A stretch of DNA of 64,000 bases from Sulfitobacter sp. HGT1 (lineage in GTDB: Bacteria > Pseudomonadota > Alphaproteobacteria > Rhodobacterales > Rhodobacteraceae): contig NZ_BLWI01000019.1 of the NCBI RefSeq assembly GCF_013282155.1, forward strand, positions 99,445 to 163,444. Direction: 5' to 3'. The position numbers and the translations under genes are program-made. The notes below the pieces were generated by a model. That model saw only the letters and a list, made by a program, of their open reading frames with translations. It had not been told where the DNA came from and did not search any database. Of this stretch, positions 27,897-36,752 are shown piece after piece (the stretch's first letter is position 1; each line of letters begins with the position of its first letter).

Positions 27897-28841
27897 ATGG
27901 ACGGCATTCCCGAACCGCAAATTGATACGTTTATTCAGGTGGCCGAAGTCTGGATTCCGAAAGACGGCGTGCTTGTCTATGCCGGCGGCGATTACAACGG
28001 GCTCGACAGCTTTGAGGCGGCATCGCGCCAAAGCCAGTTCGCCAAGGGCGAGGGGCTGCCCGGCAGAGCCTGGGCCGAAGCGCGGCCGGTGGTTCTTCGG
28101 GCCTTTGACGGCAGCTATTTCAAGCGCACGCAAGCCGCCCGTGATGCGGGGCTGACATCTGCCGTGGCGGTGCCGGTCTTTGACGGGGAAACCCTTAAGG
28201 CGGTGCTGGTGGTTTTATGTTCCAGCGACGCTGCCCGCATCGGTGCGATCGAGGTCTGGACCGATGACAAAGACGGCTTGCTGATGCTGGATGACGGGTA
28301 TTACGGCGCGGCCGAGGAATTCGAATTCGTTTCGCAGCACACGTATTTCCCCAAAGGGCAGGGCCTTCCGGGCGGTGTCTGGGCGGCCAAGGCACCGATT
28401 TTGATGCGCGATCTGGGTTCCGGCTACAAGTTCATCCGCGCCTCAGCGGCGGGCAAGGCGGGGCTGACCACGGGGCTTGGTTTGCCGGTGCCTGTACCGG
28501 GGATGCGGACCTATGTGCTGGCGCTGCTGTCGGCGCTTGGCACCCCGATTGCACGCCGGTTCGAGATTTGGGCCACACCCAAAGGCCAAGCCGGCAAGGC
28601 CCAGTTGATTGACGGGATTTGTGAACGCGAGGGGGCGCTGTGGCGCGACAATGGCGACGGTGTCCATGACGAGGCCCCGACCGCGACCGCCTGGAAGGGT
28701 GTCGTGGGGCAAGTGTTGGGCTCGGGCCTGCCCGTGGTCGCGCGCAGCACGGCGGGGCTGCCTGCCGGTTACACCACCTTTATCGGCCTGCCGATTTATC
28801 AAAAAGGCGCGCTGTCTCACATCGTCGCCTGCTATAACTAA
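27897..28841 (+). CDS. GAF-like triple-repeat protein in the nitrate operon
   Basis: A 314-residue cytoplasmic protein made of three related units of about 100 residues. Units 1 (about 8-120) and 2 (about 122-225) share F..xxxSxFxKGxGLPGxxW, xxPxxxRxxGSxFxRxxAAxxAGL and a hydrophobic strand GLPVP/AVPVF, then an EVW or EIW strand. Unit 3 (about 230-314) keeps only WKGVVGQVLGSGLPVVARST and AGLPAGYTTFIGLPIY. These are GAF-like features. GAF domains bind small molecules or sense redox or NO. Its place between the transporter ATPase and nirB suggests a sensor or scaffold for nitrate/nitrite metabolism. The function is not known to me. Confidence 0.8.
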   Translation: MDGIPEPQIDTFIQVAEVWIPKDGVLVYAGGDYNGLDSFEAASRQSQFAKGEGLPGRAWAEARPVVLRAFDGSYFKRTQAARDAGLTSAVAVPVFDGETLKAVLVVLCSSDAARIGAIEVWTDDKDGLLMLDDGYYGAAEEFEFVSQHTYFPKGQGLPGGVWAAKAPILMRDLGSGYKFIRASAAGKAGLTTGLGLPVPVPGMRTYVLALLSALGTPIARRFEIWATPKGQAGKAQLIDGICEREGALWRDNGDGVHDEAPTATAWKGVVGQVLGSGLPVVARSTAGLPAGYTTFIGLPIYQKGALSHIVACYN

Positions 28842-28853
28842 AGGACCAGAACC

Positions 28854-31298
28854 ATGAGCAAGAAAAAACTTGTTGTGATCGGGGCGGGCATGGCGTCTGG
28901 CCGGGCACTGGAACATCTCTTCGAGGCCGAACCGGGCGTTTGGGACGTGACCCTGTTCAACGCGGAACCCCGCGGGAACTACAACCGCATCATGCTGTCG
29001 CCGGTTCTGTCGGGCGAAAAATCCTATGGCGAAATCGTGATCCATGATGATGCCTGGTATGCCGAGAATGACGTGACCTGCCGTTTCGGCGAAAAGGTGG
29101 TCAGCATCGACCGCGCTGCGCAAATCGTGACCGGTGAAAACGGTGCGGTGCCGTATGACAAGCTGCTGATCGCAACGGGGTCTGCACCGTTTATCATTCC
29201 CTTGCCGGGCCATGATCTGGACGGGGTTATCGCGTATCGCGATCTCGAAGACACCAACCGGATGATTGACGCCGGTGCCACGCCGGGTGCGCGCGCCGTG
29301 GTGATCGGTGGCGGTCTTTTGGGCCTTGAGGCGGCAGCGGGTCTGCGCCTTCGCGGCATGGACGTGACCGTGATCCACATCATGGGCCACCTGATGGAAC
29401 GGCAACTGGACGAGGCGGCAGGATATCTTCTGCGCCGCGAGCTTGAAGGGCGCGGGATCAAGGTGATGGTGTCGACCAACTCTCAGGAAATCCTGGGCAA
29501 AGGCGGCAAGGTCAGCGCCTTGCGGCTGGATGACGGGACGGAACTGCCCTGTGATCTGCTGGTGATGGCCGTGGGCATCCGCCCGAATGTGGCACTGGCC
29601 AAGGACAGCGGTCTGGCGGTGGGTCGCGGTATTCATGTGGATGACCAGATGGTGACCTCTGACGAAAATATTCTTTCTGTCGGTGAATGTATCGAACATA
29701 ACGGCGCGGTGTTCGGTCTGGTTGCCCCGCTTTACGATCAGGCCAAAGTGGTCGCCAAAACCCTGACCGGCGAAGCCGCGCAATTCGTCGCCAAGGAGAT
29801 CTCGACCAAGCTGAAGGTCACCGGGTGTGATCTGTTCAGCGCGGGTGATTTTGCCGATGGCGAGGGGCGCGAGGATATCGTGTTCCGCGACCCCGCGCGC
29901 GGCCAGTACAAACGTCTGGTGATCCAGAACGACCGTCTGATCGGGGCCGTGCTTTATGGTGATACGGCGGATGGCAACTGGTTCTTTGGCCTGATCAAGG
30001 ACGGCACCGATATCGCGGATATGCGCGAAACGCTGATCTTTGGACCGGCCTATCAGGGGGGTGCCGCGTCGGACCCGCTCTCAGCCGTTGCAGCCTTGCC
30101 GGATGATGCAGAAATCTGCGGCTGCAACGGCGTTTGTAAGGGAACAATCGTTTCGGCAATTCAGGGCGGTGCGGCCGATCTGCCATCGCTCAAATCGGCC
30201 ACCAAGGCCAGCGCGTCTTGCGGGACATGCACGGGGCTGGTCGAACAACTGCTCGAGGTGACGCTGGGCGATGCCTATGCCGCGCCCGCGTCGCTGCCGA
30301 TCTGTGGCTGCTGCGATCTGACCCACGAAGACGTGCGGCGGCTGATCAAATCCAAGCCGCTGAAAAGCCAACCGGCGGTCTGGCAGGAACTGGGATGGAA
30401 AACTCCGAACGGCTGTCACGTCTGCCGCCCGGCGGTCAATTTCTATCTGCTGGCCGACTGGCCGCTGGAATATCGCGATGATCCGCAGTCGCGTTTTGTC
30501 AACGAACGCAAACACGCCAACATCCAGAAAGACGGCACATTTTCCGTCGTGCCGCGCATGTGGGGCGGGATCACCAATGCGGGCGAATTGCGCGCAATTG
30601 CCGATGCCGCCGACAAATACAACGTGCCCACGGTCAAGGTGACGGGCGGCCAGCGGATTGACCTTTTGGGCGTCAAAGGGTCGGATCTGCCCGCGATCTG
30701 GGCTGATCTGAACAAGGCGGGGCTGGTCTCGGGCCACGCCTATTCCAAGGGGCTGCGCACGGTCAAAACCTGTGTCGGCACCGATCACTGCCGCTTTGGC
30801 ACGCAGGATTCCACGGGTTTGGGCATCAAGTTGGAACAAATCCTCTGGGGGTCGTGGACGCCGCATAAGGTCAAGCTGGCCGTGTCCGGTTGCCCGCGCA
30901 ATTGCGCCGAAGCGACCTGCAAGGATGTGGGCATCATCTGCGTCGATAGCGGTTATCAGATCAGCGTTGGCGGTGCTGCGGGCATGGACCTGAAAGAAAC
31001 CGAACGTCTGACCGATGCGGCAACCGAAGCCGAAGCGATTGAACTGACCACGGCCTTTGTGCAGCTGTACCGCGAGAATGCAAAATATCTGGACCGCCCC
31101 TATAAATGGGTGGCCAAGGTCGGGCTGGACTGGGTCAAGGCGCGGGTCGTCGATGATCTGGCCGAACGCGCCCGTCTTGTTGCTGCATTCGAGCTATCCC
31201 AAACCATCTATCGCAACGACCCCTGGGCAGAACATGTCAGCCAGCAGGCCGACAGATACGCGCCCCTTGCAGACCTGACATTGGAGGCAGCAGAATGA
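28854..31298 (+). CDS. nirB: Assimilatory nitrite reductase [NAD(P)H], large subunit
   Basis: An 814-residue flavo-siroheme enzyme that reduces nitrite to ammonium in the cytoplasm. Order: FAD/NAD(P)H reductase (VVIGAGMASGRALEHL; second Rossmann motif VVIGGGLLGLEAAAGLRLRG), two BFD-like [2Fe-2S] segments (CGCNGVCKGT..SCGTCTGLVEQ and CGCCDLTHEDV..GCHVCRP), then the sulfite/nitrite reductase domains with siroheme-[4Fe-4S] ligands TCVGTDHCRFG and GCPRNCAEATCKD. It starts 12 bp after the GAF-like gene behind AAAGGACC, and the ATG of nirD overlaps its stop. Confidence 0.96.
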   Translation: MSKKKLVVIGAGMASGRALEHLFEAEPGVWDVTLFNAEPRGNYNRIMLSPVLSGEKSYGEIVIHDDAWYAENDVTCRFGEKVVSIDRAAQIVTGENGAVPYDKLLIATGSAPFIIPLPGHDLDGVIAYRDLEDTNRMIDAGATPGARAVVIGGGLLGLEAAAGLRLRGMDVTVIHIMGHLMERQLDEAAGYLLRRELEGRGIKVMVSTNSQEILGKGGKVSALRLDDGTELPCDLLVMAVGIRPNVALAKDSGLAVGRGIHVDDQMVTSDENILSVGECIEHNGAVFGLVAPLYDQAKVVAKTLTGEAAQFVAKEISTKLKVTGCDLFSAGDFADGEGREDIVFRDPARGQYKRLVIQNDRLIGAVLYGDTADGNWFFGLIKDGTDIADMRETLIFGPAYQGGAASDPLSAVAALPDDAEICGCNGVCKGTIVSAIQGGAADLPSLKSATKASASCGTCTGLVEQLLEVTLGDAYAAPASLPICGCCDLTHEDVRRLIKSKPLKSQPAVWQELGWKTPNGCHVCRPAVNFYLLADWPLEYRDDPQSRFVNERKHANIQKDGTFSVVPRMWGGITNAGELRAIADAADKYNVPTVKVTGGQRIDLLGVKGSDLPAIWADLNKAGLVSGHAYSKGLRTVKTCVGTDHCRFGTQDSTGLGIKLEQILWGSWTPHKVKLAVSGCPRNCAEATCKDVGIICVDSGYQISVGGAAGMDLKETERLTDAATEAEAIELTTAFVQLYRENAKYLDRPYKWVAKVGLDWVKARVVDDLAERARLVAAFELSQTIYRNDPWAEHVSQQADRYAPLADLTLEAAE

Positions 31299-31627
31299 GC
31301 TGGACTGATATTGGCCATATCGAAGACGTGCCCTTGCGCGGGGCAAGATTGTTGAAAACCGCGCTTGGCTGCATTGCCGTCTTCCGCACGGATGCGTCCG
31401 AGGTCTTCGCAACATCAAACACCTGCCCGCACAAGAGCGGCCCCTTGGCAGACGGTATTGTGCACGGTCAAAGCGTGACCTGCCCGCTGCACAATTGGGT
31501 GTTCGACCTGAACACCGGCAAGGCCCAAGGCGCGGATGTGGGGCAAATCGCCACCTATCCGGTGCGGGTCCAGAACGGGCGGATCGAGATCGACGCTGCA
31601 ACGCTGAAACAGCAGAGCGCTGCGTGA
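31295..31627 (+). CDS. nirD: Nitrite reductase small subunit, Rieske-type
   Basis: A 110-residue Rieske-like subunit. Both ligand motifs are complete: C-P-H in NTCPHKSGPL and C-P-L-H in VTCPLHNWVFDL, so it can hold a [2Fe-2S] cluster; E. coli NirD has lost these residues. It completes the NADH nitrite reductase with NirB. It overlaps nirB by 4 bp and the nasA start by 1 bp (TGATG). Confidence 0.95.
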   Translation: MSWTDIGHIEDVPLRGARLLKTALGCIAVFRTDASEVFATSNTCPHKSGPLADGIVHGQSVTCPLHNWVFDLNTGKAQGADVGQIATYPVRVQNGRIEIDAATLKQQSAA

Positions 31628-34257
31628 TGGACGGCGCGGGTCTGCCCGAGACGCGGTCGACTTGCCCCTATTGCGGGGTGGGCTGCGGTGTGTTGCTGCG
31701 CGCTGACGGGCAGGGCGGGCTGACGGTGCGGGGCGACCCGGATCATCCGGCAAACTTTGGCCGGCTGTGTTCCAAAGGCTCCGCATTGGGTGAAACGGTG
31801 GGGCAGGCAGGGCGTCTGCTGGCCCCGCACATCAACGGCAAGCCCGCCGATTGGGACAGCGCATTGCAACTGGTCGCTGACCGTTTTCGCGACACGATCC
31901 GCGACCACGGCCCCGACAGCGTGGCATTCTATGTGTCGGGCCAATTGCTGACCGAAGATTACTATGTCGCCAACAAGCTGATGAAAGGTTTCATCGGGTC
32001 CGCCAATATCGACACCAATTCGCGCCTGTGCATGGCGTCTTCGGTTGCCGGGCACCGCCGCGCCTTTGGCACAGACACGGTGCCTGGCACCTACGAGGAT
32101 CTGGACGAAGCGGATTTGGTCGTGCTGGTCGGGTCCAACCTTGCCTGGTGCCATCCGGTGTTGCACCAGCGTGTGCTGGCCGCGAAAAAATCGCGCGGCA
32201 CCAAGATCATCGTCGTCGATCCGCGCCGCACCGCCAGTTGCGACAGCGCCGATCTGCATCTGCCCCTTGCACCGGGCAGTGATGTGGCACTGTTCAACCG
32301 GTTGCTGGTCGCGGCCCAAAAGGCCGGCGCGCTTGACCCCGCCATGATCGCGCGCAGCAACGGGTTTGACGAAGCGCTGCACGCCGCCATGGCCGGTGAT
32401 GTCTCTGTCACCGGGCTGGACCCTGCGTTGATCGACCAGTTTTGTGCAATGTGGCTGGGCCACGAAAAGGTCGTCACGGTCTTTAGCCAAGGGGTCAACC
32501 AATCCTCAAGCGGGACCGACAAGGTCAACGCGATCCTGAACTGCCATCTGGCAACGGGTCGCATCGGCACCAAGGGCTGCGGGCCGCTGTCGGTGACGGG
32601 CCAGCCCAATGCGATGGGTGGCCGCGAGGTCGGTGGCCTTGCCAATATGCTGGCCTGCCATCTGGATCTGGAAAACGCCGACCACCGTGCGGCCGTGCGC
32701 GGCTTTTGGGATGCGCCGCATATGCCGGATGCCCCCGGTTTGAAAGCTGTCGACATGTTTCGCGCCGTGGCCGATGGCACGATCAAGGCGATCTGGATCA
32801 TCCACACCAACCCCGCCGTTTCCATGCCCGATGCCAAGGCCGTGCGCGACGCGATTGCTGGCTGTCCCTTTACCGTGGTCAGCGACATAACCCAGGCCAC
32901 AGACACCGCGCGGCTTGCCGATGTGCTGCTGCCTGCCACTGCATGGGCTGAAAAAGACGGCACCGTTACCAATTCGGACCGCACGATCAGCCGCCAACGT
33001 GCGGTGCTGGACGCGCCCGGCGGGGCCCGCCCGGACTGGGCCATTCTGGCGCAGGTCGCGCAGCGGATGGGCTGGAAAACCGCGTTTGACTACACTACCC
33101 CGGCCGAGATTTTTCGCGAATTTGCGGCGCTGTCCGGTGTCGCTGGTAAATTCGGGCGCGACTTTGATATCTCGGGCCTGTCGGATTTGACCGACGCCGA
33201 ATTCGCGGCGTTTGACCCCACACGCTGGCCCGTCACCGCGACACGGCAGGGGGGGCGGTTCTTTGCGGACGGGCAGTTTTACCATCCCGATGGCAAGGCG
33301 CGGCTGGTGCCGGTGACCCATCGCCCACCCGTTGCCCGCACCGGCCCGCGCTATCCGTTCCGGCTGAACACCGGGCGGGTGCGCGACCAGTGGCACACCA
33401 TGACCCGCACCGGCCTAAGCCCGCGTTTGTCGGCGCATATGGCGGAACCGTTTTTGGAAATTCACCCTGATGACGCGGCAACGCTTGGCGTGGTGCCCGC
33501 CGATCTTGTGGCCGTCACCGCCCCCCAAGGCAGCGCCATCCTGCGTGCACGGATCACCGATACGGTGCAGTCGGGGCAGGTGTTTGCCCCCATTCACTGG
33601 ACTGGCGAAACCGCGCCCTCGGCCCGGATTGACGATCTGGTCGCAGGGGTCACAGACCCGGTTTCAGGCCAGCCGGAAAGCAAGGCTGCCGTGGTCGCGG
33701 TGCAACGGTTCAAGGCGCGCTGGTACGGGTTCGCGGTCTCGCGCGCTCCGATCAAACCTGATCTGCCCTATTGGGCGCTGGCGACAACGGCGGCAGGATA
33801 CCGTGCCGATCTGGCTGGCTCCGAACCGGTGGGGGATTGGGCCGACTATGCGACCACACTTTTCGGCATTTACGATTGCGAAATATCGTCGATCATTGAC
33901 ATGTCGCGGGGTATGGCGCGTGTCGCCTTGATGAAAGACGGAAGGGTCGAGGCGGCGCTATTCGTGTCGCCCGAACCGGTCGCGGTGATGCGCGATTATC
34001 TGGCGACGGTGCCGGGCATGGATGTGCCCGACGTGCTGATCGGCCGCCCTGCTGCCGACATGCCCAACCCCGGCCCGATGCTGTGTTCGTGTTTCGGGGT
34101 GGGGGTAAACACCATCGTCCAGGCGATCGAGGAACAGGGGCTTATCACTGTCGACGCCGTCGGCGCTGCCTTGCAGGCCGGAACCAACTGCGGATCGTGC
34201 CGCCCCGAAATTGCGGCCCTGATTGGCAAGCTTAACCTGCGCGAGGCGGCGGAATGA
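31627..34257 (+). CDS. nasA: Assimilatory nitrate reductase catalytic subunit
   Basis: An 876-residue cytoplasmic molybdoenzyme that reduces nitrate to nitrite. N-terminal [4Fe-4S] motif CPYCGVGCGVLL, bis-MGD binding domains (ASSVAGHRRAFGTDTVPG, VLVGSNLAWCHPVL, GCGPLSVTGQPNAMGGREVG, LPATAWAEKDGTVTNSDRTI), molybdopterin C-terminal domain (LNTGRVRDQWHTMTRTGLS), and a C-terminal BFD-like [2Fe-2S] domain (CSCFGVGVNTI..GTNCGSCRPEI). The extra cluster is typical of NasA forms fed by NADH or ferredoxin donors. The start at ATG 31627 overlaps the nirD stop; longer frames lie inside nirD. Confidence 0.95.
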   Translation: MDGAGLPETRSTCPYCGVGCGVLLRADGQGGLTVRGDPDHPANFGRLCSKGSALGETVGQAGRLLAPHINGKPADWDSALQLVADRFRDTIRDHGPDSVAFYVSGQLLTEDYYVANKLMKGFIGSANIDTNSRLCMASSVAGHRRAFGTDTVPGTYEDLDEADLVVLVGSNLAWCHPVLHQRVLAAKKSRGTKIIVVDPRRTASCDSADLHLPLAPGSDVALFNRLLVAAQKAGALDPAMIARSNGFDEALHAAMAGDVSVTGLDPALIDQFCAMWLGHEKVVTVFSQGVNQSSSGTDKVNAILNCHLATGRIGTKGCGPLSVTGQPNAMGGREVGGLANMLACHLDLENADHRAAVRGFWDAPHMPDAPGLKAVDMFRAVADGTIKAIWIIHTNPAVSMPDAKAVRDAIAGCPFTVVSDITQATDTARLADVLLPATAWAEKDGTVTNSDRTISRQRAVLDAPGGARPDWAILAQVAQRMGWKTAFDYTTPAEIFREFAALSGVAGKFGRDFDISGLSDLTDAEFAAFDPTRWPVTATRQGGRFFADGQFYHPDGKARLVPVTHRPPVARTGPRYPFRLNTGRVRDQWHTMTRTGLSPRLSAHMAEPFLEIHPDDAATLGVVPADLVAVTAPQGSAILRARITDTVQSGQVFAPIHWTGETAPSARIDDLVAGVTDPVSGQPESKAAVVAVQRFKARWYGFAVSRAPIKPDLPYWALATTAAGYRADLAGSEPVGDWADYATTLFGIYDCEISSIIDMSRGMARVALMKDGRVEAALFVSPEPVAVMRDYLATVPGMDVPDVLIGRPAADMPNPGPMLCSCFGVGVNTIVQAIEEQGLITVDAVGAALQAGTNCGSCRPEIAALIGKLNLREAAE

Positions 34258-35228
34258 GCTTGGCCGAATATGTGCGCATTCTGGGGCGGGGGCCGGGGCG
34301 GTCGCGGTCTTTGACGCTTGAGGAAGCCACCGGTGCCATGCGCCTGATGTTGGACGGCACCGCCGCCCCCGAGGCGATTGGTGCGCTGTTGATGCTGCTG
34401 CGGATGAAGGGCGAGACAGCGCAGGAAATCGCAGGTTTTGCGCAGGCCGCCCAAGGGGTTTTGCCCCCCATCAGCAGTGTCGATCTGGATTGGCCCAGCT
34501 ATGCCGCAGGGCGGACGCGGGGGCTGCCGTGGTTTCTTTTGTCGGCGCGGCTGGTTGCGCAGGCAGGGCACGGGGTGCTGTTGCACGGCTGGAACGGCAG
34601 CGATCCGGCGGTGCGCACGGGCTTGCAGGACGCGGGGATCGACCGCGCCGAAACGATCGCGGAGGCGGAGACGACCCTGCGTCGCGATGGCATCGCATAT
34701 CTGCCGTTGGAAAATTTGCACCCCGCCCTGTTTGCATTGCTGAACTTGCGCGATGTGCTGGGGCTTCGGTCCTGTATCAACACGGTGTGCCGGATGCTGA
34801 ACCCTGCGGGTGCCAGCGCCAGCGTGCAGGGTGTTTTCCACCCCTCATACCGCCTGCTGCAAAGCGATGCGGCCCAAGTCATGGGCTTGCCATCGCTTTG
34901 CGTGATCAAGGGCGGCGGTGGTGAATTTGAACGCCATCCGGGCAAGGCCGTGACCGTTTTTGGCGTCCAGAATGGTGTCGCCTTCGAAAGCCCGTCAGCC
35001 GCAGTTCTGGACGGTCACACGCGGCTGGGTGACGGGCCGGATGCCGCGACGACACTGGCGGGGCTGTGGTCCGGCGATCAGGCCGATCCCTTTGCCCAAG
35101 GGGTCGTGACCGGCACCGCAGCTTTGGCGCTGGCTGCGTTGGGATACCCGGACGCCGGGGCCAAAGCAGACGCGCTTTGGGCCGACCGCGCAGCACCACG
35201 CACCACAGATAAGGAGACAGCCGCATGA
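34254..35228 (+). CDS. TrpD-like glycosyl transferase family protein (TrpD2/YbiB type)
   Basis: A 324-residue protein with the anthranilate phosphoribosyltransferase fold: N-terminal helical domain (LEEATGAMRLMLDGTAAPEAIGALLMLLRMKGET) and a C-terminal domain with VLLHGWNGS, LGLRSCINTVCRMLNPAG and GVFHPSYRLLQ. It lacks the canonical PRPP motifs of true TrpD. YbiB/TrpD2 proteins bind nucleic acid in E. coli. It lies between nasA and cysG with 4-bp overlaps on both sides, so it is locked into the nitrate operon. The link is conserved in related operons as I recall, but its role there is unknown. Confidence 0.88.
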   Translation: MSLAEYVRILGRGPGRSRSLTLEEATGAMRLMLDGTAAPEAIGALLMLLRMKGETAQEIAGFAQAAQGVLPPISSVDLDWPSYAAGRTRGLPWFLLSARLVAQAGHGVLLHGWNGSDPAVRTGLQDAGIDRAETIAEAETTLRRDGIAYLPLENLHPALFALLNLRDVLGLRSCINTVCRMLNPAGASASVQGVFHPSYRLLQSDAAQVMGLPSLCVIKGGGGEFERHPGKAVTVFGVQNGVAFESPSAAVLDGHTRLGDGPDAATTLAGLWSGDQADPFAQGVVTGTAALALAALGYPDAGAKADALWADRAAPRTTDKETAA

Positions 35229-36661
35229 AAAGCTTTCCGATGTTTATCCGCACCACCGGACGCCGTGTTGTTATCGCAGGCGGCGGCGAACAGGCCGCGC
35301 AGAAATCCCGGTTGATCCTGAAAACCGATGCGCAGATCGTCTTGGCCGCGCCGTCGCTGGATGCCGAGCTTTCTGCACTGGTCGCCCAGAACCGCGCGGT
35401 TCATCACGCGGGCACGATTACCCCGGCGTTGTTTGACGGTGCTGCGATGGCGTTTATTGCCACCGGTTCACCCGCCGCTGATGCCTGCCTGCACCGCTTG
35501 GCGCAGATCGCGCGATGCCCCGTCAATGTGGTCGATCAACCCGACCTGTGCGAGATCACCACCCCGTCGATCGTGGACCGCGATCCGGTTGTTGTGGCCA
35601 TCGGGACCGAAGGCACAGCACCGGTTCTGGCACGTCAGATCAAAACGCAGGTCGAACAGATGTTGCCTGTCAACATCGGCGGGTTGGCCGCTTTGGCGGG
35701 GCGTTTGCGGGGGGCCGTGTCGGCCCGCGTAGCCCATGCGCAGCGGCGGGCGTTCTGGGCTTGGGTGTTCTCGGATACGCCGCGGATGACCTGGGTACGG
35801 GGCGGTGAACGCGAAGCGGCCGAAACCATCAAAAGCGCTATCGCTTCTGGCGGTCGGCCGCAGGGTGACACCGCGGGGTCCATCGCACTGGTTGGTGCAG
35901 GCCCCGGTGCGCGTGATCTGCTGACCCTGCGCGCGGTGCAACGGCTGCAAGAGGCTGATGTGATCTTTTATGACAGGCTGGTCGAACCCGAGGTTCTGGA
36001 ACTGGCCCGCCGCGATGCGGAGCGGGTGTTTGTCGGAAAATATGTGGGTGCCCACGCCTGGCCCCAAGACCGGATCAATGATGTCATCGTCGCAGAGGCC
36101 CGCAAGGGCCGCCGTGTGGTGCGCTTGAAATCCGGCGATCCGGGTATTTTCGGCCGCGCCGGAGAGGAGCTGGACAGTGCCCGCAAGGCAGGCATCGCCA
36201 TCGAGATCGTTCCCGGTGTGACTGCGGCCTCGGCTGCGGGGGCCGCAATGGGGCAAAGCCTGACCGAAAGGGGCATATCCGATACGCTTGTTTTGGCAAC
36301 CGGAACCGGCAGCGCCCAAGACCCGCTGCCCGATTGCACCCGCTTTGCCGGGCCGGGCACAACCACCGCGCTTTATATGTCTGTGCGTCAGGCCGACCGC
36401 ATCAGCGCCGCATTGCAAGCGCGCGGATTGCCCGCAGATACGATCGTGCAGGTGGCTGTCGATGTGTCCAAACCGACGCAGGCCTTTCATTCGGCACCGG
36501 TCAGCGATCTGGCCGCTCTTGTAACCGACACAGGTATTTCGGGCTGCGCGATCTTGTTGGTGACCTGGCCCATGACGCTCGAACGCAATGCCCCGGTCCC
36601 CTTGGTGCAACCGGTTGCATCATTGTGCGGGGCGCAAACTGCGCTGGTTGCGACAGCGTGA
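35225..36661 (+). CDS. cysG: Siroheme synthase CysG (trifunctional)
   Basis: A 478-residue fusion. The N-terminal precorrin-2 dehydrogenase/ferrochelatase (about 1-210) has a Rossmann motif in RRVVIAGGGEQAAQKSRLIL and CEITTPSIVDRDPVVVAIGT. The C-terminal uroporphyrinogen-III methyltransferase (about 222-470) has ALVGAGPGARDLLTLRAVQ, YDRLV, RLKSGDPGIFGRAGEE and EIVPGVTAASAAGAAMG. It makes the siroheme that NirB needs, which explains its place at the end of the operon. The ATG overlaps the preceding stop by 4 bp. Confidence 0.95.
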   Translation: MKSFPMFIRTTGRRVVIAGGGEQAAQKSRLILKTDAQIVLAAPSLDAELSALVAQNRAVHHAGTITPALFDGAAMAFIATGSPAADACLHRLAQIARCPVNVVDQPDLCEITTPSIVDRDPVVVAIGTEGTAPVLARQIKTQVEQMLPVNIGGLAALAGRLRGAVSARVAHAQRRAFWAWVFSDTPRMTWVRGGEREAAETIKSAIASGGRPQGDTAGSIALVGAGPGARDLLTLRAVQRLQEADVIFYDRLVEPEVLELARRDAERVFVGKYVGAHAWPQDRINDVIVAEARKGRRVVRLKSGDPGIFGRAGEELDSARKAGIAIEIVPGVTAASAAGAAMGQSLTERGISDTLVLATGTGSAQDPLPDCTRFAGPGTTTALYMSVRQADRISAALQARGLPADTIVQVAVDVSKPTQAFHSAPVSDLAALVTDTGISGCAILLVTWPMTLERNAPVPLVQPVASLCGAQTALVATA

Positions 36662-36752
36662 CAGCGTGACAGGCCATGCGACATCACATGAGGGGCGGCC
36701 CAACTGTCAGTGAATTCAGGACAGGTGGGGGTTTGCGGGCAGGGCTGAACCC

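Noticed and set aside
28443..29783. 446-codon minus-strand frame opposite the GAF-like gene and nirB
   Set aside because: Shadow frame; His/Gln/Arg-rich translation without any recognisable motif.
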